Positions 43,358-51,326 of a stretch of DNA of 64,000 bases are shown one piece after another. The DNA is from Rhodospirillales bacterium (GTDB taxonomy: Bacteria > Pseudomonadota > Alphaproteobacteria > Micavibrionales > Micavibrionaceae): assembly GCA_020638295.1 (NCBI GenBank), contig JACKIU010000001.1, forward strand, positions 186,001 to 250,000. Direction: 5' to 3'. A program made the translations under genes and the position numbers. Position 1 is the stretch's first letter, and each line of letters starts with the position of its first letter. The notes beneath the pieces were generated by a model. The model saw nothing but the letters and a program-made list of their open reading frames with translations. It searched no databases and had not been told where the DNA came from.

Positions 43358-44161
43358 TCAGGGCAAATCCATCGGCGTGAACTGGCGCAGACGTCCGTCA
43401 TCTTCCATGATGATGATGTCAACACGCCGGGCGAGCGAGAGGCGTTCGTCTTCGTCCATATCTTCGGGGAGATTGTCGTAGCGGGCGCTGGACAGGCCGC
43501 GAACAACCACCGGGCGCTGATAACCGGCATTTTCCAGCACCGAGGCGACCGCCCCGGCGCGGGCCAGCGATAATTCCCAGTTTGACGCGAAAGGCCCACC
43601 GGTGTTTTGAATGGGGCGCGGATCGGTGTGGCCGATAATTTCGATGCGGTTTTTAATTCTGGTCATGGTGTTTCCCAGTGAAAACAGGACCTGTTTTCCT
43701 TTTGATTCGACATCGGCGCGCCCGCTGGCGAAGAGCAACTCCTCAGGGATGGACATGATCAGGTGATCGCTTTGTGGAATGAGAACAATGTTTTTCAATC
43801 GTTCGTCCCTGTCGATGACATTGGTCAGAACAGAGTTCAAATAGCTGAGGTCCTGGGCTTTTGAAAAGTCAATTTTGTCGATATTGATCGTATCCTGCGC
43901 TCCAAGGCTTTTGGGCGTAGAAAATGTTTTGGTAAACTGGCTTTGCAGACCGCTGGTGATTTCCTCCCAACTTTCCTCTTTCGGGACGCTCATCGAATAG
44001 AGCAGGACAAAGAAGGTCAGCATCAGAGCCATGATGTCGGTAAAGGTGATAAGCCACAAGGCAGTCGAATCTTCCTGCCCTTCCACTCGGCGGCTATGAG
44101 TCGGGTTTAAATAACTGCCGGCCTCAACCATTTCATCATCATCTTTGCTTTGATCAGACAT
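43358..44161 (-). CDS. motB: MotB/OmpA-family flagellar motor stator protein
   Basis: 267 residues. A short cytoplasmic tail, then one membrane helix LWLITFTDIMALMLTFFVLL with Asp42 in the position of the proton-binding Asp of MotB. The OmpA-type peptidoglycan-binding domain shows IEIIGHTDPRP, NWELSLARAGAVASVLENAG and LSLARRVDIIIM. It overlaps the upstream MotB-like gene by one base (ATGA). No MotA is encoded in the window, so its partner is elsewhere. Confidence 0.85.
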   Translation of the reverse strand: MSDQSKDDDEMVEAGSYLNPTHSRRVEGQEDSTALWLITFTDIMALMLTFFVLLYSMSVPKEESWEEITSGLQSQFTKTFSTPKSLGAQDTINIDKIDFSKAQDLSYLNSVLTNVIDRDERLKNIVLIPQSDHLIMSIPEELLFASGRADVESKGKQVLFSLGNTMTRIKNRIEIIGHTDPRPIQNTGGPFASNWELSLARAGAVASVLENAGYQRPVVVRGLSSARYDNLPEDMDEDERLSLARRVDIIIMEDDGRLRQFTPMDLP

Positions 44162-44901
44162 CAGGGAACCTCCTGTGCATCGTTGTTTTCGCCTGATGGC
44201 GCGGACGCATTACCGGTTGATTTTTCCATCCCCCTGAGCGGATTAAACGGCTGATAACGACGAAACAGCAGTTCAGCAATTCCGTCTTCCCCCTGTTTCA
44301 GTCCGGATGTGACCTGATGTTTCGGCAATCCGGCCTCCTCGAGAATCTGAGCCAACCCCGATACCGATTTGTTCAGCGACGCAAAGCGCTGAGGGTTTTC
44401 ACTCATCAGTGTTGACGGGTCTTCGGGGATATTGAGGACAATGTCCATTTTATACGTGACATCACGCTGGGTTTCGAGCAGCGATACCAGCATCGGCAGC
44501 AGGTCCATTTCGGTTTCCAAATCCAAGGACGGGTTGCCGGACGAAATGACCAGACTTTTTCGGACAGCCCTGTCAAAATCCTTAAACCGGACGCGCATGT
44601 ACATCATGGTCCCTAACCGATTTTGCTTCGTATCTATCGCTGTAATTTGCGATTTGAACAAAGCCTCAATTTTATCGAGAGCGCTGCCATCCTGCATGGC
44701 TATGTCCGTGGTTTTGACCAGCGCCGGGCCGGGTGGCGTTACGTCGGTTGCTTCCTTCTTTGAAAATGTCAGGGCGATGGAATTGAGGACAGGTTTTGAT
44801 TTGGTTTCTTCAAAGTTCGACATTGCGTTTAATATAATAAAAAACGACAACAACATCACGAACAGGGAAAGGCCAAGAAACTGATTTGCCATGCGTTTCA
44901 T
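44161..44901 (-). CDS. MotB-like protein lacking the ion-binding aspartate
   Basis: About 246 residues from MKRMANQF (or from the ATG at 44892). The N-terminal helix FLGLSLFVMLLSFFIILNAM followed by SNFEETKSKPVLNSIALTF looks like the anchor of MotB/OmpA-like proteins. However, the helix has no Asp, and the C-terminal region (LPMLVSLLETQRDVTYKMDI, RFASLNKSVSGLAQILEEAG) is only a diverged OmpA-like fold. It sits directly upstream of motB with overlapping codons, implying equal expression and perhaps a heteromeric complex. The function is inferred from context. Confidence 0.65.
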   Translation of the reverse strand: MKRMANQFLGLSLFVMLLSFFIILNAMSNFEETKSKPVLNSIALTFSKKEATDVTPPGPALVKTTDIAMQDGSALDKIEALFKSQITAIDTKQNRLGTMMYMRVRFKDFDRAVRKSLVISSGNPSLDLETEMDLLPMLVSLLETQRDVTYKMDIVLNIPEDPSTLMSENPQRFASLNKSVSGLAQILEEAGLPKHQVTSGLKQGEDGIAELLFRRYQPFNPLRGMEKSTGNASAPSGENNDAQEVP

Positions 44902-44974
44902 TATACGCCGAAACACGTCCTCATGACAAAGCCGAATGCGTACTTAGTTGTTTAGTCCACGTTGTTGAGGAATT

Positions 44975-45672
44975 ATGTATAAGAAGATTCCAGCCAAGGA
45001 GGCCTTATGGGACAGATATTGCACGGAAGAAGGCAAGCTTTATTCCTACAGGGGAATCTCTACAGCATCGACAGGCCGGGAATTACGGGTTCTGCGCGCC
45101 GCCATCAACCGTGACTATGATATGGGACGCATCACCAGAAAACCGCGCGTATGGATCAAAAAAGAAGCCTATCAGCGCCCGGACATTCCGACCAAACGAG
45201 ACATTATATTGGCATATTGGCCGCACGGCGTGAGGCGACCGGCAGCCTGTCACGCAGATATATCCTGACGGCCTATTATACCGGTTATACCGGCGCGCGC
45301 AAAAGTCATGTTCTGGCCCTGCGCGCCCATCAGGTAAAAGACGAATATATCGATTTCAACAAACCGCATGAAAAGCAAAGCAACAAAAGCAAGCCCATCG
45401 TGCCGATGAACAGAAAGCTGCGCACCTTTATGCGAATATGGAAGCGCACCGCTACCGAAACCGGCTATATCTTCACCCGCAACGGACGCCCCGTCGGGGA
45501 TGTGAAAAACGCCATGCCGAACCTGCGCCATGCCGCGGCCGTACAAATGCTCATTAATGGAGTATCGCCCTATAAGGTTGCCAAGTATCTCGGGAACTCG
45601 ATTGAGATGGTTTATAAACACTACGGCCACCTGATCCCGAACTACCTCGATTCTGCGGCGGAGGCGCTTTAG
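44975..45672 (+). pseudogene. Decayed tyrosine recombinase/integrase next to tRNA-Thr
   Basis: The first part (MYKKIPAKEALWDRYC to ~45215) is an integrase core-binding region. The rest continues in another frame (LAARREATGSLSRRYILTAY, then YTGYTGARKSHVLALRAHQV) and ends with NLRHAAAVQMLINGVSPYKV and VYKHYGHLIPNYLDSAAEAL. A shift near 45215-45225 breaks the frame. Compared with intact relatives, roughly 15-20 residues before NLRHAAA, including the HDLRH context, seem to be deleted. The tail with the catalytic Tyr remains. It lies 71 bases from the 3' end of tRNA-Thr, a typical integration position. Confidence 0.85.
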
Positions 45673-45743
45673 TCAAATGGTTTTTACAATCCCGGATACA
45701 ATCCCAAGCACAAAATCGAAAAAGCTGAAAGGCCCGGAAACTC

Positions 45744-45818
45744 TGGTGCTGCTGGAGAGAATTGAACTCTCGGCCTCACCCTTACCAAGGGTGCGCTCTA
45801 CCACTGAGCTACAGCAGC
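45744..45818 (-). tRNA. tRNA-Thr (anticodon GGT)
   Basis: Read on the minus strand: acceptor GCTGCTG pairs with CAGCAGC, followed by A and an encoded CCA. The D-arm is AGCTCAGTGGTAGAGC, the anticodon arm CACCCTTGGTAAGGGTG puts GGT in the loop, and the T-arm is GAGAGTTCAATTCTCTC. It is 75 nt and intact. The remnant integrase lies on its 3' side. Confidence 0.95.
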
Positions 45819-45857
45819 GCTGGATAAGCTTACCGCGCGGCGGTTAGCGATTCCTGC

Positions 45858-45885
45858 GTCCTCCGAAGCTTTAGCGAAGGAGGAC
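45858..45885. repeat. GTCCTCC...GGAGGAC palindrome (family D)
   Basis: A 7-bp perfect stem with loop GAAGCTTTAGCGAA. A relative is nested in the family A element at 28035-28060. It is in the 164-base gap between tRNA-Thr and the small gene at 45983. The rest of the gap holds CCCC/GGGG-rich sequence and no gene. Confidence 0.7.
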
Positions 45886-45982
45886 CAAAGGCGAAACGGG
45901 GCTAAACATATCCCCAAAACGGGGGCGAACTTAACGCAAAAACGCTAGCCTGTCACGCCCCTTTTTGCTTAAACTCACTCCG

Positions 45983-46138
45983 ATGTCAACAAATCAAAAA
46001 CAAAGCAAGCTGGAGAGGCGGGCCGCGGCCCTGCGCGATAATTTGCGCAAACGCAAAGCGCCCCCCACAAAAGACAAAACCGCCAACAAAACCGGGAGTA
46101 AACCCACTGCAAAGGACCACAAAGATGGAAACCCTTAA
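45983..46138 (+). CDS. Small basic protein overlapping dcd
   Basis: 51 residues, MSTNQKQSKLERRAAALRDN then LRKRKAPPTKDKTANKTGSK. The first half is a basic helix of the form RRAAALRDNLRKRKA, seen in many small alphaproteobacterial proteins encoded beside housekeeping genes. The Lys/Thr-rich tail is probably disordered. Its last 14 bases overlap the dcd start in another frame, so the two are likely coupled. No function is assigned. A clear Shine-Dalgarno is lacking; the call relies on the open frame and its composition. Confidence 0.6.
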   Translation: MSTNQKQSKLERRAAALRDNLRKRKAPPTKDKTANKTGSKPTAKDHKDGNP

Positions 46139-46733
46139 AGACAACGACGCGCAAGACTTCAAAGATCTGGCCACATTGCCCGGCATCCTCGCCGACCACC
46201 AGATTCGCAGCCTCGCCAAAAAAGAAGGCATGATCGAACCGTTCGAGGAAAAGCAAAAGCGCGAGGGCAACATCTCCTTCGGCCTGTCATCATACGGCTA
46301 TGACGCACGTTGTGCGCCGGATTTCAAGATTTTTACCAATGTCGACAACGCCATCGTCGACCCCAAGGACTTCTCTGCACAGAGTTTTGTTGACAGAAAG
46401 ACCGATGTTTGCATAATCCCCCCGAACAGCTTTGTGCTCACCCACACGGTCGAATATTTCCGCATCCCCAAGGATGTGCTTGTAATCTGCCTCGGAAAGA
46501 GTACATATGCGCGGTGCGGTCTTATTGTGAACGTCACGCCGCTGGAACCCGGCTGGGAGGGCCACGTCACGTTGGAGATTTCCAACACCACGCCTCTTCC
46601 CGCCCGCGTTTACGCCAATGAAGGCATTGCGCAGTTTTTATTTTTTAAAGGAAGCACGGCTTGTGAAACCAGCTACGCAGACAGAAGCGGAAAATATATG
46701 GGACAGCGCGGCGTTACGCTCCCGCGTCTATAA
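46125..46733 (+). CDS. dcd: dCTP deaminase
   Basis: 202 residues. It deaminates dCTP to dUTP for thymidylate supply. Motifs are ISFGLSSYGYDARCAPDFKI, FVLTHTVEYFRIPKDVLVIC, GKSTYARCGLIVNVTPLEPG with the catalytic WEGHVTLEISN, and the C-terminal SGKYMGQRGVTLPRL. AAGGACC is 9 bases ahead of the ATG. Its 3' end overlaps the next gene by about 70 bases in another frame, and a copy of this end sequence recurs at the murA start (47330-47343). Confidence 0.95.
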   Translation: METLKDNDAQDFKDLATLPGILADHQIRSLAKKEGMIEPFEEKQKREGNISFGLSSYGYDARCAPDFKIFTNVDNAIVDPKDFSAQSFVDRKTDVCIIPPNSFVLTHTVEYFRIPKDVLVICLGKSTYARCGLIVNVTPLEPGWEGHVTLEISNTTPLPARVYANEGIAQFLFFKGSTACETSYADRSGKYMGQRGVTLPRL

Positions 46734-47292
46734 GAACCTTGTCACCGAACATAATTGGGCGATTTGGGGACTTTGGCTGACAATCGCCACTACCCCCCTG
46801 TATCATTTTCTCCACCTACGCAGCCTCAACCTAGAGGCATTCAAAAATGGCGCAGCACTGGAACCGGCAGCTCAAACCTCATGGCTCCTAAACAACTTTA
46901 TGCTGGGCTTCGAAATCTTGAGCACAGCGTTGTTAGTAGCCATAGCCGGCTATCTCTTTCTTACAAACTTAAAAAGATACAGATTAAAAATAAAACTTGG
47001 TGCCCTGAACATAGGCACGCATTTGCTCTCTGTGCTTTCCGTTCTTTTGCCCTTGGCGGTGTTTTTGTACGCTGATTTACCCTTAATCATTTCTGCTTTT
47101 TTAACAGGATACACATCGGACGACCCCGCCTACGAAACACTTGGAACAAAATTCAAATTCAAGAAAACAGGGGTTTTATTAGTGCTTTTTGCAATCATAA
47201 AACTCTTATCACCATTCATTGTCGGCGCTCTTTGGCTCTCTTCAGAGGGTATAAGCATAACTGAAACAACGATGATAGAAGGTACTCTGTAA
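46663..47292 (+). CDS. Hypothetical membrane protein between dcd and murA
   Basis: About 209 residues from a GTG at 46663 (AAAGGAAG 8 bases upstream); an ATG at 46618 is in frame but deeper inside dcd. Five hydrophobic segments are visible, e.g. WGLWLTIATTPLYHFLHL, NFMLGFEILSTALLVAIAGY, LLSVLSVLLPLAVFLYADL and VLLVLFAIIKLLSPFIVGAL. The N-terminus ENIWDSAALRSRV is the dcd C-terminus read in another frame and resembles the first residues of the murA protein. The body is clearly more AT-rich than dcd and murA. The gene appears to have been inserted between them. Function unknown. Confidence 0.6.
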   Translation: MKPATQTEAENIWDSAALRSRVYKNLVTEHNWAIWGLWLTIATTPLYHFLHLRSLNLEAFKNGAALEPAAQTSWLLNNFMLGFEILSTALLVAIAGYLFLTNLKRYRLKIKLGALNIGTHLLSVLSVLLPLAVFLYADLPLIISAFLTGYTSDDPAYETLGTKFKFKKTGVLLVLFAIIKLLSPFIVGALWLSSEGISITETTMIEGTL

Positions 47293-48662
47293 TGACCGTT
47301 GCAAAAGAAAGCATTTGGAACGACAGCGTGTTACGCTCCCGCGGCTTTAGCCCCGAGTCCCTCAAAGGCGCGCCCGATAAAGGGCCCGCGCCCTCCACGC
47401 TGGATAAAATCAAAGTCATCGGCGGCCAGGAACTCCACGGCGATATCCCGATCTCCGGCGCAAAAAACTGCGCACTCAAACTGATGTGCGCTGCATTGCT
47501 CACCGACAAATCCGTCTATTTCGAAAACGCGCCGAACTCTCTGCGCGATATGCAATCCCAGACCGAGCTTCTCGAATATCTCGGCTGCGCCGTCAAACGC
47601 GAAGGCTCTCTCATGGCCATCAATGCCGGGCCGGTCAAAACTCAGACCGCACCCTATGACATTGTCCGTAAAATGCGCGGCTCCATTCTCGTCCTTGGCC
47701 CGTTACTTGCGCGTTTCGGCGAGGCGAAGGTCTCCCTGCCCGGTGGTTGCGCCATCGGCACGCGCCCCGTCGATATGCATATCAAAGCACTGGAAGAACT
47801 CGGCGCACAAATCACCCTTGAAGAAGGCTATATCAACGCACGGGCTCCGGCTGGCGGCCTACAAGGCGCGAAGATCCTCTTCCCCAAAGTCTCCGTGGGT
47901 GCGACCGAAAACCTGATGATGGCCGCCACGCTGGCCAACGGCACAACCACGCTTGTCAATGCCGCGCGCGAGCCGGAAATTACCGATCTCGGGGAATGCC
48001 TGATTAAAATGGGCGCAAAGATCACCGGCCTCGGCACCGAGCGCATCACCATCGAAGGTGTAAATTCTCTGGGCGGCGCGCACCACGCAATCGTCCCCGA
48101 CCGCATCGAAACCGGAACCTATATGGTCGCCGCCGCCATGACCGGCGGATCGCTACGGCTGAAAAACGCTCGGCTGGAACACTTAAGCGCCGCTGCCGGA
48201 CACCTCTCGCAAACCGGTGTGGCGATCGATCAGGACGGCGCCGACATCATTGTCAGCCGCGATCCGAATATCCCGCTCAAATCCATCGACATCATGACCG
48301 AACCACATCCGGGCTTTCCCACGGACTTGCAAGCCCAGTTTATGGCCATGCTGACCATCGCCGAAGGTGCGGGGCTGGTCACCGAAACCATCTTCGAAAA
48401 CCGTTTTATGCATGTGCCGGAGCTGAGCCGCATGGGCGCCAACATCACGGTGCAGGGCCATTCGGCCATCGTGCGCGGCGTTCCCAAACTGACCGGTGCC
48501 GAAGTCATGGCCACCGATCTGCGCGCTTCTGTTGCGCTGGTCCTCGCCGGCCTTGTTGCCGAAGGGGAAACCACCATCAACCGCATCTACCATCTGGAAC
48601 GCGGCTATGAAAACATCGTCGAAAAACTCGGCGGCGTCGGCGCAAATATCAAACACGCCTAA
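47292..48662 (+). CDS. murA: UDP-N-acetylglucosamine 1-carboxyvinyltransferase
   Basis: 456 residues, with an N-terminal extension of ~35 residues relative to usual MurA (MTVAKESIWNDSVLRSRGF...). The conserved body starts at DKIKVIGGQELHGDIPISGA, with the catalytic lysine in SGAKNCALKL and the fosfomycin-target Cys in LPGGCAIGTRPVDMHIK. EPHPGFPTDLQAQFMAMLTI and the C-terminal RGYENIVEKLGGVGANI are typical. It makes the first committed step of peptidoglycan synthesis. The extension resembles the dcd-end frame, so the true start may be further in, although no strong alternative is seen. Confidence 0.94.
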   Translation: MTVAKESIWNDSVLRSRGFSPESLKGAPDKGPAPSTLDKIKVIGGQELHGDIPISGAKNCALKLMCAALLTDKSVYFENAPNSLRDMQSQTELLEYLGCAVKREGSLMAINAGPVKTQTAPYDIVRKMRGSILVLGPLLARFGEAKVSLPGGCAIGTRPVDMHIKALEELGAQITLEEGYINARAPAGGLQGAKILFPKVSVGATENLMMAATLANGTTTLVNAAREPEITDLGECLIKMGAKITGLGTERITIEGVNSLGGAHHAIVPDRIETGTYMVAAAMTGGSLRLKNARLEHLSAAAGHLSQTGVAIDQDGADIIVSRDPNIPLKSIDIMTEPHPGFPTDLQAQFMAMLTIAEGAGLVTETIFENRFMHVPELSRMGANITVQGHSAIVRGVPKLTGAEVMATDLRASVALVLAGLVAEGETTINRIYHLERGYENIVEKLGGVGANIKHA

Positions 48663-48757
48663 CCCCCTCCAAAATCGTATCACAATATAAATATGGCAAA
48701 AATTTGACAAACATTTAGAGTTATGTTAAAAATTATCCCGGTTTTAGGTATGGAGAT

Positions 48758-49729
48758 ATGATGACCAGCGCAGTTGCACTCAACAATATTTGGCCCGATA
48801 GTGAAGAACAGACAGATACGAACTACGGTGTACGGGAAATAGAAATTCCTGTACGCTACCCCGCTCTTGCTGAGGCCTTTAAAAAAGAGGCCCTGAACCC
48901 TCCGGACACATTGTTTGAAAACGGAAAACCTCACCGGCAAGTGAGCTGGATCGGGAAAATTTTTTCCAGCCTAACCGGTGCTCTCACAAATCTTTTTCAC
49001 GACAGAACGGCGGAAAACGTCCTGACCTACGAGCACGCCCGCGACCGCGCCCAAACCGATTTTTCCCAGTTGCTCAAAAAAGACCATGAAACCAAAGAAA
49101 ACGGCATTTTACGCCAATATGTCCGCAAAGCGCGCAACGCCATGAACGTTCTTACCGACGACAAAGACATTCAAAGTCTTTGCCGCGAAACCTACGAAAC
49201 GCAGGTTCCCCAGATTTTTGAAATCCTTAAGATGCATGAACAGGGCAACCCCGCAAAAGCCTTCGCAATGGTCGACAATCTGAAAAAACTCTCCGAAGAG
49301 ACAAGAATACGCCAAAGCGATCTGGTAATCAAAGCCGGTCGTCTCAAACAGGCATGGGCGGTGGAATACATCAAAATCTTGCAAGAGGCCAATAAGACTG
49401 CGAACCTCAGACCCGCTTTTCTCCGCCTCGCACCCGCGCCCGCCGCAGCCCTCGGAGAAACCATCCCCAAACATGTACAGCACATCATACAAACGTACGA
49501 AAAAGGTTACAAAACGCCAGCCTACCACCTTGTCGACGCCTTGTCTGGGGCCGACCGCAGCGAACGGGAAATCGCTAAAGAAATCGAACTGGTTATCCAA
49601 AATATCAAAAAAGGAACACCTTGGGCAAAAACCTTCGCCAAAATCGCCAGAGAAGCCAACACAACGTATTTTGAACGTCAGAACAATTCAGATGGTGTTC
49701 CCGTGTTATACGACGTAGTCATGGGTTAG
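48758..49729 (+). CDS. Hypothetical helical protein, 323 aa
   Basis: Starts at MMTSAVALNN (second Met also possible), with GGTATGGAG shortly upstream. Mostly helical and charged; SWIGKIFSSLTGALTNLFHD near residue 70 is amphipathic rather than a membrane helix. RQYVRKARNAMNVLTDDKDI and KAFAMVDNLKKLSEETRIRQ are typical of its middle. No signal peptide or known motif. It lies between murA and hisG, an unusual position in an otherwise conserved housekeeping block. Not recognised. Confidence 0.65.
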   Translation: MMTSAVALNNIWPDSEEQTDTNYGVREIEIPVRYPALAEAFKKEALNPPDTLFENGKPHRQVSWIGKIFSSLTGALTNLFHDRTAENVLTYEHARDRAQTDFSQLLKKDHETKENGILRQYVRKARNAMNVLTDDKDIQSLCRETYETQVPQIFEILKMHEQGNPAKAFAMVDNLKKLSEETRIRQSDLVIKAGRLKQAWAVEYIKILQEANKTANLRPAFLRLAPAPAAALGETIPKHVQHIIQTYEKGYKTPAYHLVDALSGADRSEREIAKEIELVIQNIKKGTPWAKTFAKIAREANTTYFERQNNSDGVPVLYDVVMG

Positions 49730-49767
49730 ATTTCCCTCTTGCCCGAGCGCATCATTCACGCTATCCA

Positions 49768-50433
49768 ATGGCCATGACTACCGACAGGAAACTCATTCTC
49801 GCCGTCCCTAAGGGCCGCATCCTCGAAGAACTGATGCCGCTCTTGAATGCCTGCGGCATTGCGCCCGAGGATGATTTCACCAGCGAGTCCAGCAGAAAAC
49901 TGCGCTTTTTCACCAACCACGCCGATCTCGACATTATCCGCGTGCGCGCCTTTGATGTCGCCACGTTCGTTGCCTATGGCGGTGCGCAACTCGGCGTTGT
50001 CGGCTCCGATGCGATTGAGGAATTTAACTATGACGAGCTTTACGCTCCGGTCGATCTGAAGATCGGCCGTTGCCGCCTATCGGTTGCTATGCCTGCGCCC
50101 GAGGCCGAAAAACAAAACACCGCGCGCGAAAGCCATATCCGCATCGCCACCAAATATCCCAGCCTGACGGCCCGGCATTTTGCCCGCAGCGGCATTCAGG
50201 CCGAATGCATCAAGCTCAACGGCGCCATGGAAATCGCCCCGGCGTTGGGCCTGTGCAACCGTATTGTGGATCTGGTCTCTACCGGCTCCACGCTCAAAGC
50301 CAACGGCCTGAAAGAAACAGAAACCATTATGGAGATTTCCTCAAAGCTGGTCGTCAACCGCAGCGCCCTGAAAACCGATCCAAAGCGCCTCGGCCACTGG
50401 GTCAGCGCCTTTGATGCGGCTGTGTCGCGATGA
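49768..50433 (+). CDS. hisG: ATP phosphoribosyltransferase, short form
   Basis: 221 residues. It catalyses the first step of histidine synthesis. Motifs are LILAVPKGRILEELMPLL, the VATFVAYGGAQLGVVGSDAI segment, RIATKYPSLTARHFARSGIQ and the PRPP-binding LCNRIVDLVSTGSTLKANGL. The C-terminal ACT-like regulatory domain of long HisG is absent, so it is the short HisG that needs HisZ for activity; no hisZ is in the window. It overlaps the UPF0262 gene by 4 bases. Confidence 0.94.
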   Translation: MAMTTDRKLILAVPKGRILEELMPLLNACGIAPEDDFTSESSRKLRFFTNHADLDIIRVRAFDVATFVAYGGAQLGVVGSDAIEEFNYDELYAPVDLKIGRCRLSVAMPAPEAEKQNTARESHIRIATKYPSLTARHFARSGIQAECIKLNGAMEIAPALGLCNRIVDLVSTGSTLKANGLKETETIMEISSKLVVNRSALKTDPKRLGHWVSAFDAAVSR

Positions 50434-50927
50434 CCCGAAAATCAAATTCCACCACCATCAAATCTATCCATATCGATAATAGTCTCGAGACTGAGCAAGG
50501 TACGCTGATCGCGCGGGATCGCGAAATCGCTCTGCGCGATCTGGAACGGGAAAGCCATTTTCATCCCTTCAATGACCCGACCGGCCCCTACGACGTTTCA
50601 CTAACGATTGAAGAAAACCGCCTCGTTTTCCGCATCGAAAACGCCAACGGCGATAAATTGCCAATGCTGGTGCTTTCGCTCAAACCCTATCGCCGCCTGA
50701 TCAAGGACTATTTTATTATTGTCCGCAGCTATGACGAGGCCGTGCGTGATGGTAAACCCTCGCGCATTGAGGCGATCGATATGGGCCGTCGCGGCTTGCA
50801 TAACGAAGGCGCGGGACTGCTGATGGAGCGGCTTGAAGACAAAATTGCAATGGATGAAGACACCGCCCGGCGGCTCTTTACCCTGATCTGCGTTCTGCAC
50901 AGCGCCCACACCCCGGGATTGTTTTGA
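50430..50927 (+). CDS. UPF0262 family protein
   Basis: 165 residues. FHPFNDPTGPYDVSLTIEEN and RLVFRIENANGDKLPMLVLS, followed by KPYRRLIKDYFIIVRSYDEA, identify the family. RIEAIDMGRRGLHNEGAGLL and LFTLICVLHSAHTPGLF close it. The family is restricted largely to alphaproteobacteria and has no known activity, but is commonly found just before infA. The start overlaps hisG as ATGA. Confidence 0.88.
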   Translation: MTRKSNSTTIKSIHIDNSLETEQGTLIARDREIALRDLERESHFHPFNDPTGPYDVSLTIEENRLVFRIENANGDKLPMLVLSLKPYRRLIKDYFIIVRSYDEAVRDGKPSRIEAIDMGRRGLHNEGAGLLMERLEDKIAMDEDTARRLFTLICVLHSAHTPGLF

Positions 50928-50995
50928 AAGCCTCTTGCATTCCGCCCCGTCGCAGGTGTATACAACTACGCAACAGTGAAAGGAAAGTTGCCGCT

Positions 50996-51214
50996 ATGGC
51001 GAAAGAAGACCTCATGGAATTCAAGGGCGTCGTGTCCGAGGTTCTCCCGAACGCAATGTTCCGGGTGACGCTGGAAAACGACCACGAAATCCTCGCCCAT
51101 ACCGCCGGAAAAATGCGCAAAAACCGTATCCGCGTACTGCAAGGCGATGTCGTTGTCGTGGAAATGACCCCTTACGACCTGACCAAAGGCCGCATCATTT
51201 ACAGAGAAAAGTGA
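50996..51214 (+). CDS. infA: Translation initiation factor IF-1
   Basis: 72 residues from MAKEDLMEFKGVVSEVLPNA, the standard IF-1 start and length. The S1-like OB-fold shows FRVTLENDHEILAHTAGKMR and RIRVLQGDVVVVEMTPYDLT. AAAGGAAAG precedes the ATG; the longer open frame starting at 50924 overlaps UPF0262 and is not used. Essential for ribosome initiation complexes. Confidence 0.97.
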   Translation: MAKEDLMEFKGVVSEVLPNAMFRVTLENDHEILAHTAGKMRKNRIRVLQGDVVVVEMTPYDLTKGRIIYREK

Positions 51215-51252
51215 TAGATTTTCTTAATATTAGCGAAGCGCATTTAGAAAAT

Positions 51253-51323
51253 CATCATCCCGGCGCAGGCCGGGATCTTGTTAACATTAAGCAAGAAGAT
51301 CCCCGCTCTCGCAGGGATGACGA
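51253..51323. repeat. CATCCCGG...GGGATGAC palindromic element (family C, copy 1)
   Basis: CATCATCCCGGCGCAGGCCG opens and CCCCGCTCTCGCAGGGATGA closes the element, with GATCTTGTT and AAGAAGATC as inner arms. It fills most of the infA-maf gap. Its right end, AGGGATGACGAC, is directly upstream of the maf ATG and is the only purine-rich ribosome site there. Confidence 0.8.
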
Positions 51324-51326
51324 CAA

